DNA from: Polynucleobacter sp. MG-5-Ahmo-C2
Lineage (GTDB): Bacteria; Pseudomonadota; Gammaproteobacteria; Burkholderiales; Burkholderiaceae
Length of the DNA stretch: 64,000 bases
Reading direction: 5' to 3'
Assembly: GCF_018687735.1 (NCBI RefSeq)
Contig: NZ_CP061304.1
Coordinates: 434,001 to 498,000 of the forward strand
The first letter of the stretch is position 1; each line of letters begins with the position of its first letter. Below are positions 37,462 to 48,700 of the stretch, piece by piece. The position numbers and the translations under genes are program-made. The notes beneath the pieces were generated by a model, which ran no database searches, was not told the DNA's origin, and saw only the letters and a program-made list of their open reading frames with translations.

Positions 37462-37833
37462 ATGAATAAGCTATTGGCATTATGTTCTTTAGTTGCTATT
37501 GCAGCAGTCGGCTGTGCGGGTGCTGATGTTCGTCCAATCGTGGATATGAAGGGCGTCAACGAAGCTGCTTATGAAAAGGATTTGCAAGAGTGTCAGACGT
37601 ATGCCAAAGAGCAGTCAGGAATGGGTGAGACTGCTGCAAAAGGCGCAGGTGCGGGAGCGGTTATTGGCGGCTTATTAGGGCTGGTTACAGGCGGCAATAA
37701 GACTGGCATCGTTCAGGCTGCTGGTGCTGGCGCAGTGATTGGTGGTGCAGGTGGGGCATTTACTGGTAACCAAGCGCAAGAAGCGGTTGTTAAGCGCTGT
37801 TTAGGAGGCAGGGGTTATAAGGTTTTAAATTAA
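37462..37833 (+). CDS. Glycine-zipper lipoprotein
   Basis: A 123-residue predicted lipoprotein. The signal peptide ends in the lipobox AAVGC near residue 18. Two glycine-zipper stretches (GAGAGAVIGGLLGLVTGG and GAGAVIGGAGGAFTG) suggest a membrane-inserting hairpin, like Rick_17kDa/OmpA-related surface proteins. An upstream ATG at 37456 is only two bases after AGAAAGG, while the ATG at 37462 has good 8-base spacing, so the latter is chosen. Function unknown; it probably sits in the outer membrane. Confidence 0.8.
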   Translation: MNKLLALCSLVAIAAVGCAGADVRPIVDMKGVNEAAYEKDLQECQTYAKEQSGMGETAAKGAGAGAVIGGLLGLVTGGNKTGIVQAAGAGAVIGGAGGAFTGNQAQEAVVKRCLGGRGYKVLN

Positions 37834-37949
37834 ACCTTTAATATAGAGTAAAGCTAAAAATGGAGATGCTTATCGCAGGCTTTCTAGCGACATTAGATCC
37901 CTCTTTAGTCGGTCGATAGTATGATTTCCAGACTTAAGGGGATTTAGAT

Positions 37950-38489
37950 ATGTACAGAATCATTTTTTTACTCGTTGTGAGTTTTGGTTTACAAGCATGT
38001 AGGGGCAACGACAAAGTTGTTGGTGCTTGGGAAGTGAATGATGTTTACCGCTCAACCATCATTAGCACTAATCCGAGTGATGGTGGAAAGATCTATCAAG
38101 GCCCTCCGATTAATACAATGGATGCCGCTAATACCTATGAAATGTTTAGTCTCAGAGCTGAGCAAACTAACCAGGGCGCAAAAACATACGAACTATTGGT
38201 TTTATTGACTTACTTCTCCCCATGGCGTTATTACGAATCGGCGAATTTGCTCAATAAACCTGCGAGCACTTTTAAAGTGGTGTCCCGAGAGGCTGGCGTT
38301 TGTGAGCAGCAGGGATGTGTTTATAAGGAGTTGATGGCCATTCAAGTGACCGATACTTTCTTACGCGAGCACCTGGATAAGGGATTCCAGGTCACGATCT
38401 CTTCAAAAACTGGTGTGAGTAGTGATTTATTTGTACCAGCCCAGTACATCAAGGGTTATTTGCAGGCTGTTGACGGCCCTAAGAACTAA
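37950..38489 (+). CDS. Predicted lipoprotein of unknown function
   Basis: A 179-residue exported protein with signal peptide MYRIIFLLVVSFGLQAC and lipobox LQAC (lipidated Cys near residue 17). The mature part is polar and beta-rich with two further cysteines in GVCEQQGCVYKEL. I do not recognise a family. An AAGGGG lies ahead of the start. It is separated from the glycine-zipper gene by 116 bases with nothing recognisable. Confidence 0.75.
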   Translation: MYRIIFLLVVSFGLQACRGNDKVVGAWEVNDVYRSTIISTNPSDGGKIYQGPPINTMDAANTYEMFSLRAEQTNQGAKTYELLVLLTYFSPWRYYESANLLNKPASTFKVVSREAGVCEQQGCVYKELMAIQVTDTFLREHLDKGFQVTISSKTGVSSDLFVPAQYIKGYLQAVDGPKN

Positions 38490-38504
38490 TAAGCAGTGCT
38501 AAAA

Positions 38505-38532
38505 GCAAAAAGCCCTTAAAAATTAAGGGCTT
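38505..38532 (-). terminator. Terminator of the initiator tRNA gene
   Basis: On the minus strand AAGCCCTTAA (38532-38523), TTT, TTAAGGGCTT (38519-38510) and a T-run (TTTTT from 38511 downward, then GC and TTTT). The 10-bp stem is perfect. It begins 13 bases after the tRNA 3' end; on the plus strand no T-run follows. Confidence 0.85.
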
Positions 38533-38545
38533 AGTACTGAATTAC

Positions 38546-38622
<77 letters not shown>

Positions 38623-38634
38623 TCTGAGTCTTAG

Positions 38635-38664
38635 ATTCTAGCATTTTTTGGGGGTCTCTGTCGA
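38635..38664 (-). promoter_or_regulatory. Sigma-70 promoter of the initiator tRNA gene
   Basis: On the minus strand TCGACA (38664-38659) and TAGAAT (38640-38635) are 18 bases apart, and a TGC precedes the -10 as an extended element. The tRNA 5' end is 12 bases further. The match to TTGACA/TATAAT is 5 of 6 in both boxes. Confidence 0.7.
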
Positions 38665-38666
38665 GG

Positions 38667-38685
38667 TATTCCTGCAAAAGGAATA
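38667..38685. repeat. Inverted repeat between tRNA-fMet and kup
   Basis: TATTCCT (38667-38673) and AGGAATA (38679-38685) form a perfect 7-bp repeat around GCAAA, next to the tRNA -35 box and 93 bases before kup. Neither strand has a T-tract behind it. Its role, possibly a protein-binding site, is unknown. Confidence 0.4.
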
Positions 38686-38778
38686 TAAAAAAGCGGTTTT
38701 TGAGGATGTAGTTCGTCATTTAAGAGGGGTTCATAAGGAGTAACATATTGCGACACAACATTGCAATAAGGTCTATTA

Positions 38779-40722
38779 ATGTCGGTTAGTAATCCTGAGT
38801 TTTCCGAATCATCCTTGCTAAGGCCCGTTGAGATCTCTCGCGGTGATCACCCTCATAAAAAAGGCGCTTCAGTAGCCTTGATGTTTGCTGCGATTGGTGT
38901 GGTCTTTGGCGATATTGGCACCAGCCCTTTGTATGCGCTTAAAGAATGTTTTAGTGCAGAGCATGGCATTCCATTTTCCACTGATGCTGTTTACGGCGTT
39001 ATTTCAATGGTCTTCTGGGCTTTTGCCGTTGTGGTTTCCTTAAAATATGTTTTGTTTGTGATGCGTGCAAATAATCATGGTGAGGGCGGAATCTTAGCGC
39101 TGATGGCGCTTGCATTGCGAACAGCGCCCTCTGGATCAAAGCGCTCTTATCTTATTGTAATGGCGGGTGTCTTTGGTGCCTGCATGTTTTATGGTGACGC
39201 CATCATTACCCCAGCCATCTCAGTGCTTTCTGCAGTTGAAGGTTTGGAAGTGATATCCCCCGATCTGGCCCGCTATGTCATGCCAATCACCATTTTTATT
39301 CTGGTAGCACTCTTTGTGATTCAGAAAACAGGCACCGATGTTGTGGGTAAACTGTTTGGCCCGATCATGATGGTCTGGTTTCTGACTATCGGGCTAATGG
39401 GTGCGTATCAAATTATTGAGAATCCCGCTATTTTTGCTGCGGTTAACCCAATTTATGCCATTCGATTTTTGATTGAGCATTCATTGCAAGGCTTCATTGT
39501 TTTGGGCGCTGTATTTCTAGTATTGACAGGTGCTGAGGCTTTATATGCCGACATGGGCCACTTTGGGCTGAAGCCCATTCGCATGGGTTGGTTCTTTATT
39601 GTCATGCCGAGTTTGCTCTTAAATTACTTTGGCCAAGGCGCTATGTTTTTGAGTAATCCAGAAACGATTGGCAACCCCTTCTTCTTGATGGTTCCAGAGG
39701 CATTTGTTTTCCCACTGGTTATTTTGGCTACCTTGGCAACAGTCATTGCCTCTCAAGCCGTTATCTCAGGTGCTTTTTCAATGACTAGTCAAGCTATTTT
39801 GCTTGGCTTTGTGCCGCGAATGAAAGTGCGTCACACTTCGGATCGAGAAATCGGTCAGATTTACATGCCCTTGGTTAACTGGGCCTTGTTGGTCTTGGTG
39901 ATTGTTGTCGTTTTGGCATTCAAGAAATCCGAGAACTTGGCGGCCGCTTATGGCATTGCTGTGACCACCACAATGATCATTACTACCTTCTTAGCTGCGA
40001 TTGTGATGCGTGTAGTGTGGCGTTGGAATACTTTCCTGGTTACTTTCGTCATCAGCGCTTTCTTGGTGGTTGACTTTGCTTTCTTGACTGCAAATCTGCT
40101 GAAGATTATGGAGGGTGGATGGTTCCCATTACTCTTAGGCGCCGTTTGCTTTATGTTCTTGATGACTTGGTATCAGGGTCGCAAAATATTGCGTCAGAAT
40201 GCAATGAGCAATGGCATTGAACTCAAAGGCTTTATTGACGCCCTGATGATGCATCCACCGCATCGTGTGGAGGGCACAGCAATTTTTCTAACGGCGCACG
40301 TTGATTACGTCCCAGTTTCCTTCATGCATAACCTGAAGCACAACCATGTACTTCATGAAAGAGTCTTCTTCTTGAAGGTAAGCATTTGGGATGTGCCATA
40401 CGTAAAAGATGAGGAGCGCATTACCTTGCGCGATCTTGGAAATGGCATCTATGTAGTGCGCGCAGTTTATGGTTTTAATGAAACGCCAGACATGGGTCAG
40501 ATTATCGGGTTGATTGAAAAATCTTCCAGTCTGAAGTTTGACTTAATGAGTACCTCATTCTTCTTGTCTCGTGACACTATTGTTTCAACAGAAATTCCAG
40601 GTATGGCGATGTGGCGTGAGCGTTTGTTTTGTTGGATGTATCAAAATGCGGGTCGTCAATCAGACTTCTTTAAGATTCCTGCGAATCGCTTGGTTGAATT
40701 GGGCGCGAAGGTGGAAATTTGA
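38779..40722 (+). CDS. kup: Potassium transporter Kup
   Basis: Proton-coupled K+ uptake protein (647 aa) of the inner membrane. About twelve helices occupy residues 30-450, with the family motif [16 protein letters not shown] near residue 48, [12 protein letters not shown] and [19 protein letters not shown], and a cytoplasmic C-terminal domain follows. The stop codon overlaps the next start as TTGA. Confidence 0.96.
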   Translation: MSVSNPEFSESSLLRPVEISRGDHPHKKGASVALMFAAIGVVFGDIGTSPLYALKECFSAEHGIPFSTDAVYGVISMVFWAFAVVVSLKYVLFVMRANNHGEGGILALMALALRTAPSGSKRSYLIVMAGVFGACMFYGDAIITPAISVLSAVEGLEVISPDLARYVMPITIFILVALFVIQKTGTDVVGKLFGPIMMVWFLTIGLMGAYQIIENPAIFAAVNPIYAIRFLIEHSLQGFIVLGAVFLVLTGAEALYADMGHFGLKPIRMGWFFIVMPSLLLNYFGQGAMFLSNPETIGNPFFLMVPEAFVFPLVILATLATVIASQAVISGAFSMTSQAILLGFVPRMKVRHTSDREIGQIYMPLVNWALLVLVIVVVLAFKKSENLAAAYGIAVTTTMIITTFLAAIVMRVVWRWNTFLVTFVISAFLVVDFAFLTANLLKIMEGGWFPLLLGAVCFMFLMTWYQGRKILRQNAMSNGIELKGFIDALMMHPPHRVEGTAIFLTAHVDYVPVSFMHNLKHNHVLHERVFFLKVSIWDVPYVKDEERITLRDLGNGIYVVRAVYGFNETPDMGQIIGLIEKSSSLKFDLMSTSFFLSRDTIVSTEIPGMAMWRERLFCWMYQNAGRQSDFFKIPANRLVELGAKVEI

Positions 40723-41225
40723 GAAGTCTTGTTCTGCGCTCAAAAATATTCCTCGGAATTTTTCTAATAGTCTGCTCTTTCAGTGGCTTAGTCTTGGCGA
40801 CCCCGGCTGAAGAGGCGGAGCTAGAGCAGCTGGACAAAATTGAGCAAGAACTGGAATTGCAGCGTGAGTGGGCTAAGTACCGCTGGGGTAAGGCATCCGC
40901 TGAGTGCTATCAAAACTACTGGGTCAACTATTGCTTAGGTAGTGCTAGAACTCAATATCGCAAAGAGATCGATCCCATTACCCAGCAAGAAGTTGCATTG
41001 CATGAAGTGCAAAGAAAATTACGTAAGAACTTAAAAGATCAAGAAGACATTAAGCGTGCTGCTGAGCGTGCCTCTCCTGAGAAGGCGGCTGAGCGAGCAG
41101 ATAATCAGCGTGAGTTTACCGAGAAGCAACAAGATGCAGCTCAAAGGGCGGCGGATTTAGAGCAACGTCGTAAAGATGCACCTAAGCGTGCACAAGAAAA
41201 TAAAGCTGGTACACAGCTCGATTAA
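40719..41225 (+). CDS. Exported charged coiled-coil protein
   Basis: A 168-residue protein starting with TTG that overlaps the kup stop (TTGA). A signal peptide ([18 protein letters not shown]) covers about residues 10-27. The mature part is strongly charged and helical: [21 protein letters not shown], a Cys-containing segment ([14 protein letters not shown]), then a long Lys/Glu/Arg/Ala-rich tail (residues about 100-168). I do not recognise a family. It could be a periplasmic spacer or envelope protein; its link to kup may be only translational. Confidence 0.7.
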   Translation: MRSLVLRSKIFLGIFLIVCSFSGLVLATPAEEAELEQLDKIEQELELQREWAKYRWGKASAECYQNYWVNYCLGSARTQYRKEIDPITQQEVALHEVQRKLRKNLKDQEDIKRAAERASPEKAAERADNQREFTEKQQDAAQRAADLEQRRKDAPKRAQENKAGTQLD

Positions 41226-41266
41226 TTTCTGATTCATTACCTTTCAATTTAATTACTAGGCAACTC

Positions 41267-42631
41267 TTGGCTAAAGTCAAAACGGTTTATATCTGCCAGT
41301 CTTGTGGCGGCACTTCTGCAAAGTGGCAAGGACAATGCCCATCTTGCCAGGCGTGGAACACGATGGAAGAGGGCTTGCCTGAAACAACATCTAATTCTCG
41401 TTTTCAGGGGTTGGCGCAATCTTTGCCTAGGCAAAAACTTTCTGCTATTACTGCTGAGGACTTGCCAAGATTCAGTACCGGCGTTGAAGAGTTTGATCGC
41501 GTCTTGGGCGGCGGCTTAGTTCCTGGCGGCGTGGTTCTTTTGGGCGGCGATCCTGGTATTGGAAAATCAACCTTGTTATTGCAAGCCTTAGCAGAGATGA
41601 GTTCTGCCGGTATGAATGTGCTCTACAGTAGTGGTGAAGAATCGGCTGCCCAGATTGCCTTGCGTGCAAAACGAATTGCATTAGATGCTCCGCAATTGGA
41701 AGTCTTAGCAGAAATTCAGTTAGAAAAACTCATTTCGATTATGGATACCGTTAAGCCACAAGTATTGGTGGTGGATTCTATACAAACTTTGTACTCCGAA
41801 GTGCTCAGCTCTGCCCCTGGATCTGTAGCGCAAGTGCGTGAGTGTGCTGCGCAATTGACAAGAGCCGCTAAATCCAGTGGTATCTGCGTGCTGATGGTGG
41901 GTCACGTTACCAAAGATGGTCATCTAGCTGGTCCAAGGGTCCTAGAACATATTGTGGATACTGTTTTGTACTTTGAGGGTGATACCCATTCTTCGTTTCG
42001 ACTGGTGCGCTCGATTAAGAATCGTTTTGGTGCCGTTAATGAGCTGGGTGTATTTGCAATGACCGAAAAAGGTTTGCGCGGCGTCACCAACCCTTCTGCA
42101 ATTTTTCTCTCTCAGCACGAGCAGATGGTTCCAGGAGCATGCGTTTTAGTGACGCAAGAAGGTAGCAGACCATTGCTTGTAGAAATTCAGGCGCTAGTAG
42201 ATACCGCTCACGTTCCTAATCCAAGGCGCTTGGCAGTTGGTTTAGAACAAGCTCGCTTAGCAATGCTCTTAGCTGTCTTGCATCGTCATGCGGGTATAGC
42301 TTGCTTTGATCAAGATGTATTCCTGAATGCGGTGGGCGGCGTCAAAATCTCTGAGCCTGCAGCTGACTTAGCGGTATTGCTAGCTATTCAGTCATCGATC
42401 CGAAATCGCGCTCTACCTAAAGAGTTGATTGTGTTTGGTGAGGTTGGCTTAGCAGGGGAGATTCGTCCATGCCCGCGTGGTCAAGAACGTTTAAAAGAAG
42501 CGGCCAAGCTGGGTTTTACAGTAGCCATTATTCCAAAAGCGAATATGCCTAAGGCTAAGATTCCAGGATTAAAGCTTATTCCGGTGGAGCGTATTGATCA
42601 GGCTATTGCTGCCGCAGCAGAATTGAACTGA
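41267..42631 (+). CDS. radA: DNA repair protein RadA
   Basis: RecA-like ATPase/helicase (454 aa) for branch migration, which also helps natural transformation. N-terminal zinc finger (CQSCGG...CPSC), Walker A GGDPGIGKST near residue 95, the RadA motif KNRFGAVNELGVF near 250, and a C-terminal Lon-like domain (DLAVLLAIQSSIRNRALP). Start is TTG at 41267 with AGG ten bases upstream; no ATG fits before the zinc finger. Convergent with prmB over seven bases. Confidence 0.96.
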   Translation: MAKVKTVYICQSCGGTSAKWQGQCPSCQAWNTMEEGLPETTSNSRFQGLAQSLPRQKLSAITAEDLPRFSTGVEEFDRVLGGGLVPGGVVLLGGDPGIGKSTLLLQALAEMSSAGMNVLYSSGEESAAQIALRAKRIALDAPQLEVLAEIQLEKLISIMDTVKPQVLVVDSIQTLYSEVLSSAPGSVAQVRECAAQLTRAAKSSGICVLMVGHVTKDGHLAGPRVLEHIVDTVLYFEGDTHSSFRLVRSIKNRFGAVNELGVFAMTEKGLRGVTNPSAIFLSQHEQMVPGACVLVTQEGSRPLLVEIQALVDTAHVPNPRRLAVGLEQARLAMLLAVLHRHAGIACFDQDVFLNAVGGVKISEPAADLAVLLAIQSSIRNRALPKELIVFGEVGLAGEIRPCPRGQERLKEAAKLGFTVAIIPKANMPKAKIPGLKLIPVERIDQAIAAAAELN

Positions 42632-42638
42632 TTATTTT

Positions 42639-43535
42639 CTAACGCAGGTCTTCTGCCTGAATCAATAGGACTTGTTCTTCACCAGCAGAAACTTCCATCC
42701 AGATCACTGGAATTTGGGGAAAAGCTTTTTTGAAGTTCTCATATTCGTTACCAATCTCAATCAGAATAGCGCCACGCTCAGATAGATAATCAGGCGCATG
42801 CGCAATTATTCTTCTGATTAAATCCATACCATCATCTCCACCTGCCAGCGCCAGGACTGGCTCAGCATGATATTCAGTAGGAAGCGTACTCATTGAGTTG
42901 GCATTTACATACGGTGGGTTGCAAATGATCAGATCGAACAAATTGTCTTCATTGGGCTCAGGCAATGCGTTCCATAAATCGCCATCCATTAATTCCACTT
43001 GAGAGCTGAGGCCATGGCGATCTACATTACGCGCAGCAACAGATAAAGCTGGCATGCTGATGTCGCATGCACTCACATGAATATCGGGGCAAGAGAGTGC
43101 CAATAGAACCGCTAGTGAGCCATTGCCCGTACATAAATCAAGCGCTTTGCCGTCTGCAGGTAACCAAGGCTCCAAAGAGCCATCCACAATCAGTTCTGCA
43201 ATCCATGATCGGGGAACAATGCTTTGCTCGCTGCAAAAAAAAGGCACACCCATTAGCCAAGCTTCACCCAAGATGTAGGCAAGTGGTTTGCGTGTGGAGA
43301 TTCTTTCGTCAGCAACAGCAATCGCTTTTTGCTGTTGCTCGTTTGTGATGGAGTCTTCTAAGTGATCCAGTGTTTCAGTTGGACTTAACCCCAGTTGCTT
43401 GCTAACAAGCCACAAGGCTTCACTTTGTGCATCAATAGCGCCATGCCCATAATGCAAGTTTGCTGCTTCAAGTTTTTGTGCAATTTGATCAATGCACTGA
43501 TTGACTGTAAGAGATTGCTGAGGCTCAGGGTCCAT
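42639..43535 (-). CDS. prmB: Ribosomal protein L3 glutamine methyltransferase PrmB
   Basis: SAM-dependent N5-glutamine methyltransferase (298 aa). Features are the N-terminal helical domain, RKPLAYILGEAWLMGVPFFC, the SAM-binding ALDLCTGNGSLAVLLAL near residue 135 and the catalytic NPPYV near 209. The FFCSEQSIVPRSWIAELI segment and lack of the PrmC-type signature favour PrmB. Near dapE/dapD, all on the minus strand. Confidence 0.9.
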   Translation of the reverse strand: MDPEPQQSLTVNQCIDQIAQKLEAANLHYGHGAIDAQSEALWLVSKQLGLSPTETLDHLEDSITNEQQQKAIAVADERISTRKPLAYILGEAWLMGVPFFCSEQSIVPRSWIAELIVDGSLEPWLPADGKALDLCTGNGSLAVLLALSCPDIHVSACDISMPALSVAARNVDRHGLSSQVELMDGDLWNALPEPNEDNLFDLIICNPPYVNANSMSTLPTEYHAEPVLALAGGDDGMDLIRRIIAHAPDYLSERGAILIEIGNEYENFKKAFPQIPVIWMEVSAGEEQVLLIQAEDLR

Positions 43536-43571
43536 AATGAATTGGGTTGGTTAAAAAGAATCTATTCGCAA

Positions 43572-44726
43572 TTAAGCAATAAGTTGCTCAAGTGTTTTGC
43601 GATAAATATTTTTGAGCGGCTCCACATCATCAACAATGACGCACTCGTCGATTTTGTGGCTAGTAGCATTAAGGGGGCCAAACTCGACAACTTCTTTGCA
43701 AATCTTTGCAATAAAACGACCATCGCTGGTGCCGCCAGTGGTTGATAGCTCTGTATCAATACTGGTCTCCGCTTTAATCGCTTTGCGTAAAGCGCCTGCT
43801 AGGTCACCATCACCCGTAATGAATGGACTACCACCCAATACCCAATCGATTTCAAAATCAAGACTAGCGTTACTTAAAACTCTCTCAAGGCGCTCACGCA
43901 ATTGCTCTGGCTTACTCTCGGTAGAGAATCGGAAGTTGAAATCAATCGTCAGCTCACCAGGAATCACATTATTGGCACCAGTGCCAGCGTGAATATTGGA
44001 GATTTGAAAGCTGGTGGGTTGAAAATACTCATTACCCTTATCCCATTCGGTTTCTACTAACGCGGAAATTGCGGGGGCGGAGAGATGAATAGGGTTCTTG
44101 CCCAAGTGGGGATAGGCGATGTGCGCCTGAATACCTTTCACTTTTAGCTTTCCAGATAAGGAGCCACGACGACCGTTCTTAATCATGTCGCCGAGTTGAT
44201 CTACAGAAGTGGGTTCGCCAATCACACAATAGTCCAGACGTTGTCCGTGTTTTTGTAAACGCTCGCACATAATGACCGTGCCATCATTCGCAGGGCCTTC
44301 TTCATCACTTGTGATTAAGAAGGCAATAGAGCCTTGATGATCTGGGTGAGCCGTGACAAACTCTTCAGCGGCAACCACAAAGCCAGCAAGAGAAGTTTTC
44401 ATGTCTGCCGCGCCACGGCCATAAAGCATGCCATCACGGATTGTTGGTGAGAATGGGTTGCTGGTCCACTTTTCTAATGGCCCGGTTGGCACAACGTCAG
44501 TGTGACCTGCAAACATGAGTACTTTGCCCTGGTCACCAGCTTTACCTTTTTTAATAGCCCACAGATTGGTCACCTGAAAGTGATCGGGACCACTCACAAC
44601 GCTCTCAGTATGAAAGCCGAGGGCTTGTAAGCGTTTTGCGATTAATTCTTGGCAGCCGCCGTCTGTCGGGGTAACCGAATGACAGGCAATCAGAGCTTCT
44701 GTGAGCTCAAGGGTGGCGCTCATCAA
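43572..44726 (-). CDS. dapE: Succinyl-diaminopimelate desuccinylase DapE
   Basis: Zinc amidohydrolase (384 aa) in the succinyl branch of lysine/diaminopimelate synthesis. Metal ligands are in [11 protein letters not shown] near residue 72, [14 protein letters not shown], and the [12 protein letters not shown] motif near 140. It is 3 bases after dapD, which makes the preceding succinylation step. Confidence 0.96.
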   Translation of the reverse strand: MMSATLELTEALIACHSVTPTDGGCQELIAKRLQALGFHTESVVSGPDHFQVTNLWAIKKGKAGDQGKVLMFAGHTDVVPTGPLEKWTSNPFSPTIRDGMLYGRGAADMKTSLAGFVVAAEEFVTAHPDHQGSIAFLITSDEEGPANDGTVIMCERLQKHGQRLDYCVIGEPTSVDQLGDMIKNGRRGSLSGKLKVKGIQAHIAYPHLGKNPIHLSAPAISALVETEWDKGNEYFQPTSFQISNIHAGTGANNVIPGELTIDFNFRFSTESKPEQLRERLERVLSNASLDFEIDWVLGGSPFITGDGDLAGALRKAIKAETSIDTELSTTGGTSDGRFIAKICKEVVEFGPLNATSHKIDECVIVDDVEPLKNIYRKTLEQLIA

Positions 44727-44729
44727 TGT

Positions 44730-45557
44730 TTAGTCGCGAAGTAGTTCGTTGATGGCAGTCTTCGCTCTTGTTTGAGCATCAACCTTTTTCACGATGATTG
44801 CAGCATACAAACTGTATTTACCGCAAGCAGAGGGCAGGGAGCCTGGAACTACTACAGAACCTGCTGGAACGCGGCCGTAATGCACTTCACCAGTTTCACG
44901 GTCATAAATTTTTGTGCTTTGGCCAATATAGACGCCCATAGAGAGAACAGCATTCTCTTCTATGACCACGCCTTCAACCACTTCGGAGCGAGCTCCAATG
45001 AAGCAGTTATCTTCAATAATTACTGGACCAGCCTGGATGGGCTCCAAAACACCGCCGATACCTACTCCACCAGAAAGGTGAACGTTTTTGCCGATTTGTG
45101 CGCAAGAGCCTACGGTTGCCCAGGTGTCAACCATGGTGCCTTCCCCTACATAAGCGCCAATATTGACGTAAGAAGGCATTAAAACTGCATTTTTACCAAT
45201 AAATGAGCCACGACGGGCTACAGCAGGGGGTACCACCCGAAAGCCGCCGGCAGCAAAGTCAGCCGCGGTGTAGTTCTGGAACTTGCTGGGTACCTTGTCG
45301 TAAAACTGGGTGTAGCCACCTGCGCCCATAGGGACGTTGTCCTCAAGTCGGAAGGAGAGCAAAACAGCCTTCTTAACCCACTGATTTACCTCCCATTTTC
45401 CAACGCTACGACGTTCAGCTACGCGAATAGTGCCGTTATTCAGGCCCTCTAGGACGGCATTGACGGCGCCGCGGACATCGCCCGGCACTCTATCTGGTGA
45501 GAGGTTTGCGCGGTTTTCCCAGGCTTGTTCGATGATGCTTTGTGGTGATTGGCTCAT
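44730..45557 (-). CDS. dapD: Tetrahydrodipicolinate N-succinyltransferase DapD
   Basis: Trimeric enzyme (275 aa) transferring succinyl from succinyl-CoA to tetrahydrodipicolinate. The left-handed beta-helix of hexapeptide repeats runs about residues 100-210 ([28 protein letters not shown]), ending [22 protein letters not shown]. First gene of the dapD-dapE run; divergent from smc across 173 bases. Confidence 0.97.
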   Translation of the reverse strand: MSQSPQSIIEQAWENRANLSPDRVPGDVRGAVNAVLEGLNNGTIRVAERRSVGKWEVNQWVKKAVLLSFRLEDNVPMGAGGYTQFYDKVPSKFQNYTAADFAAGGFRVVPPAVARRGSFIGKNAVLMPSYVNIGAYVGEGTMVDTWATVGSCAQIGKNVHLSGGVGIGGVLEPIQAGPVIIEDNCFIGARSEVVEGVVIEENAVLSMGVYIGQSTKIYDRETGEVHYGRVPAGSVVVPGSLPSACGKYSLYAAIIVKKVDAQTRAKTAINELLRD

Positions 45558-45730
45558 GCTTTTTAGTTAACTATCAGATTGTTAAGGGATTTTGCCCCTG
45601 GAGGTAGATTGATCATTATATCGGTGGGGAGAAAACACGTCTAAGAGGCTCCAAGCTTGCTATCATCTTCCCACTTCAGCTTTAATTAATACCCCCTATT
45701 TAAACCCCTTTTTTCCCTGCAAAGTACGCC

Positions 45731-48700
45731 GTGCAACTGAAATCGATCAAACTTTCCGGCTTCAAGTCTTTTGTTGACCCAACCCATTTTGAAATGCCTG
45801 GCCAATTGATTGGCGTTGTAGGTCCTAACGGTTGCGGAAAGTCGAACATTATTGACGCCGTCCGTTGGGTTTTGGGTGAATCCCGCGCGAGTGAACTGCG
45901 TGGCGAGTCTATGCAGGACGTTATTTTTAATGGTTCTGGTTTGCGCAAGCCCTCTGGTCGTGCCAGCGTGGAACTCCTTTTTGACAATTCAGACGGAAGA
46001 GCTCAGGGTCAATGGAGCGCATTTACTGAGTTGGGTGTGAAACGGGTTCTGACGCGTGATGGTAACTCTAGTTACTACGTCAACAATCAGGTGGTGCGTC
46101 GTAAGGATATTCAAGACATTTTCTTGGGTACTGGCATGGGCCCTAGAGGTTACGCCATTATTGGACAGGGTACGATCAATCGTATCTTGGAAGCAAAACC
46201 AGAAGAATTGCGCGTTTTCTTGGAAGAGGCTGCTGGTGTTTCTAAATATAAAGAGCGTCGCAAAGAAACTGCATCCCGTTTAGAAGACACTGTAGAAAAC
46301 TTAACACGTGTTGAAGACATCTTGCGTGAGCTCGATCAGCAATTAACTCGCTTGGAGAAGCAGGCCACTGTTGCCGAACGTCATGCTGAGCTTTCCACTC
46401 AAATGAAATCGCAACAGCAGTTACTTTGGTTTGTTCGTCAGACCGAGGCTGGTAAAGAGCAAGAGCGTCATGCTAATGGTATTCGTGATACCCAGGTGAA
46501 CTTGGAGGAGCAGACTGCCAAGCTGCGTCATGCTGAAGCCGAACTAGAGACTATGCGTACCCAGCAGTACGCCTTACAAGATAAGGTTTCTGAGGCGCAA
46601 GGTGATTTGTATCAAACTAACTCTGATGTTAGTCAAGTTGAATCACAGATTCATTATGTGCAAGAAGCGCGCCAGCGTTTGCAACAGCAAACTCAAGATT
46701 TACAAGCGCAGCTACAGCGTTGGACCGTTCAAGAGACGGATGCTGCCCAAGCGCAACGCACTACCGAGCATGAATTAAGTGAGGCAGAAGAAAAAGAACA
46801 ATCCTTATTGACCAATCTAAATGGTTTGCAAGAGCAAATGCCAAGCCGTGAAGAGGTTTATCAAACATCTGCGCGCGAGCTAAACAATGTGCGTGAGAGT
46901 TTGGCGTCGATTGAGCAGCGCTTAGCAAGTTTGGGTGAGCGTATTCGTGCGATGTCTGCACAATCCGATGAATTAAAAGGGCGCGAGACTCGTCTCACTA
47001 GTGAGTTAGATGGTATGCGTAGACCTGATGCTGAGGCTTTGCAAATGGCAATTGATCGCCAAGCTATGGCTCAGCGCAAGGTTGATGAGGCTAAGCAGCG
47101 TGCAGCCGATACTCAACAACGCGTACCAGCTGCTGACGAGGCGCGGAATGCCGCTCAACAAAAGATTCAGTCTGCAAATCAGGATCTCGCACAAACTGAG
47201 GCGAAATTAACGGCGCTCACGGCGCTGCAAGCAAGCGTACAAGCCCAAGGCAAGATTGGCCCTTGGTTAGAAAGCAAGGGTCTAAAAGAGAGTAAGCGCC
47301 TTTGGCAAGAGTTGAAAGTTGAAAGTGGCTGGGAAGCTGCTTTGGAATCGGTATTGCGTGAGCGTTTAGCTGCAGTTACCGCAAAGAGTGTTCAAGAAAC
47401 ATTGGCCTTGGCTAATGACGCACCCCCAAGTCGTTTGGCAATTTTGCTAACCGAAGAAATTACGCCTGCTCATACGGTAGTTCCTGCAGATTTCACACCA
47501 TTACTCACTCGTGTTCAAAGTTCTGGTGCAGCACGCCTGACTTCAGTACTGCAAGAGTGGTTAGATAATATTTACATTGCGAGCAGTCTTGAGGATGCTT
47601 TGCATCGTCGTGAGAAATTACCAGTTGGAGGCGCTTTCGTCACCCAGCAAGGCCATCTGGTTAGTCGTGTAAGTGTTCAGCTTTATGCCGCAGATTCTGA
47701 GCAAGCTGGCATGTTGGCTCGTGCGCAAGAAATGGAAAGTCTCGAGAAGCAATTGCGCGCTCAAAAACTAATGCAAAGCGAGTTGCAGGGCGATCTAGAC
47801 CAATGTGTAGCGAATTATCAGGCAGCGCATCAAGCAGCAGAACAGGCTCGTATTCATGCTGAGCATGCTGTTCAAGAGGCGCATGGTTTTGAAGTTGAAA
47901 GAATGCAGCTGACTCAAGCTGAAGAACAATATAGCCAGCGTGCCGCACAAATTCAGAGTGAGCTGTCAGAGTTGCGTCAGCAAATGGAGCAACTCAGCAC
48001 AAACCAAGAGCAGTCTGCTGCAGAGTTTGCGCAATCAGAGCAATCAAAACAGGGGCTTCAAGAGTCTCTTCAGTCAGCTCAAGAGAAATTAGAGCTTTCT
48101 ACTCAAGAGCGTGATCGCTTGCGTGAATCTCTACGTGCTGCCGAGATGGCTGCGCAGGAAGCGGCATTTGCAACTCGCTCATTACAGCAGCGCATTGCTG
48201 ATTTGCAACGCGATCAAAGCACAGCGCGTACTCAGATCATGGAGATTCAGGATAAACATGACTTGGCTTCCCAAGAATTAGCAACCTTAAGCGATGAAGA
48301 GGCGCAAGATAAATTGCAAGGTTTGCTGCTAGCGCGTAGCGCACGTGAAGCTGCTTTAGCAAATGCTCGCACAGAACAGGATGCTTTATTGCATCAACTG
48401 CGCGAGGCTGATGAGGCCCGCATGCAGGTTGAGCGTGGCTTGCAACCAATGCGCGATAAGGTGGTTGATTTGCAGTTGCGGGAACAGGCCGCACGCTTGA
48501 ACTTCGAACAATTTGCAACTTTGTTATCAGATGCAGAGGCAGACCTGACTGCACTCGAGGCAAATTTCAGTCCAGACTTAAAAGTGGGCGCGCTTCAAAC
48601 CGAAGTGAACCGTTTGAATGCTGAAATCCAATCCTTGGGCCCGGTGAACATGGCGGCTCTTGATGAGCTATCCAGCTCAAGAGAGCGTAAGCAGTTCTTG

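Noticed and set aside
37860..37919. 19-codon frame between the two lipoprotein genes
   Set aside because: No ribosome binding site, very short, and no feature in the peptide.
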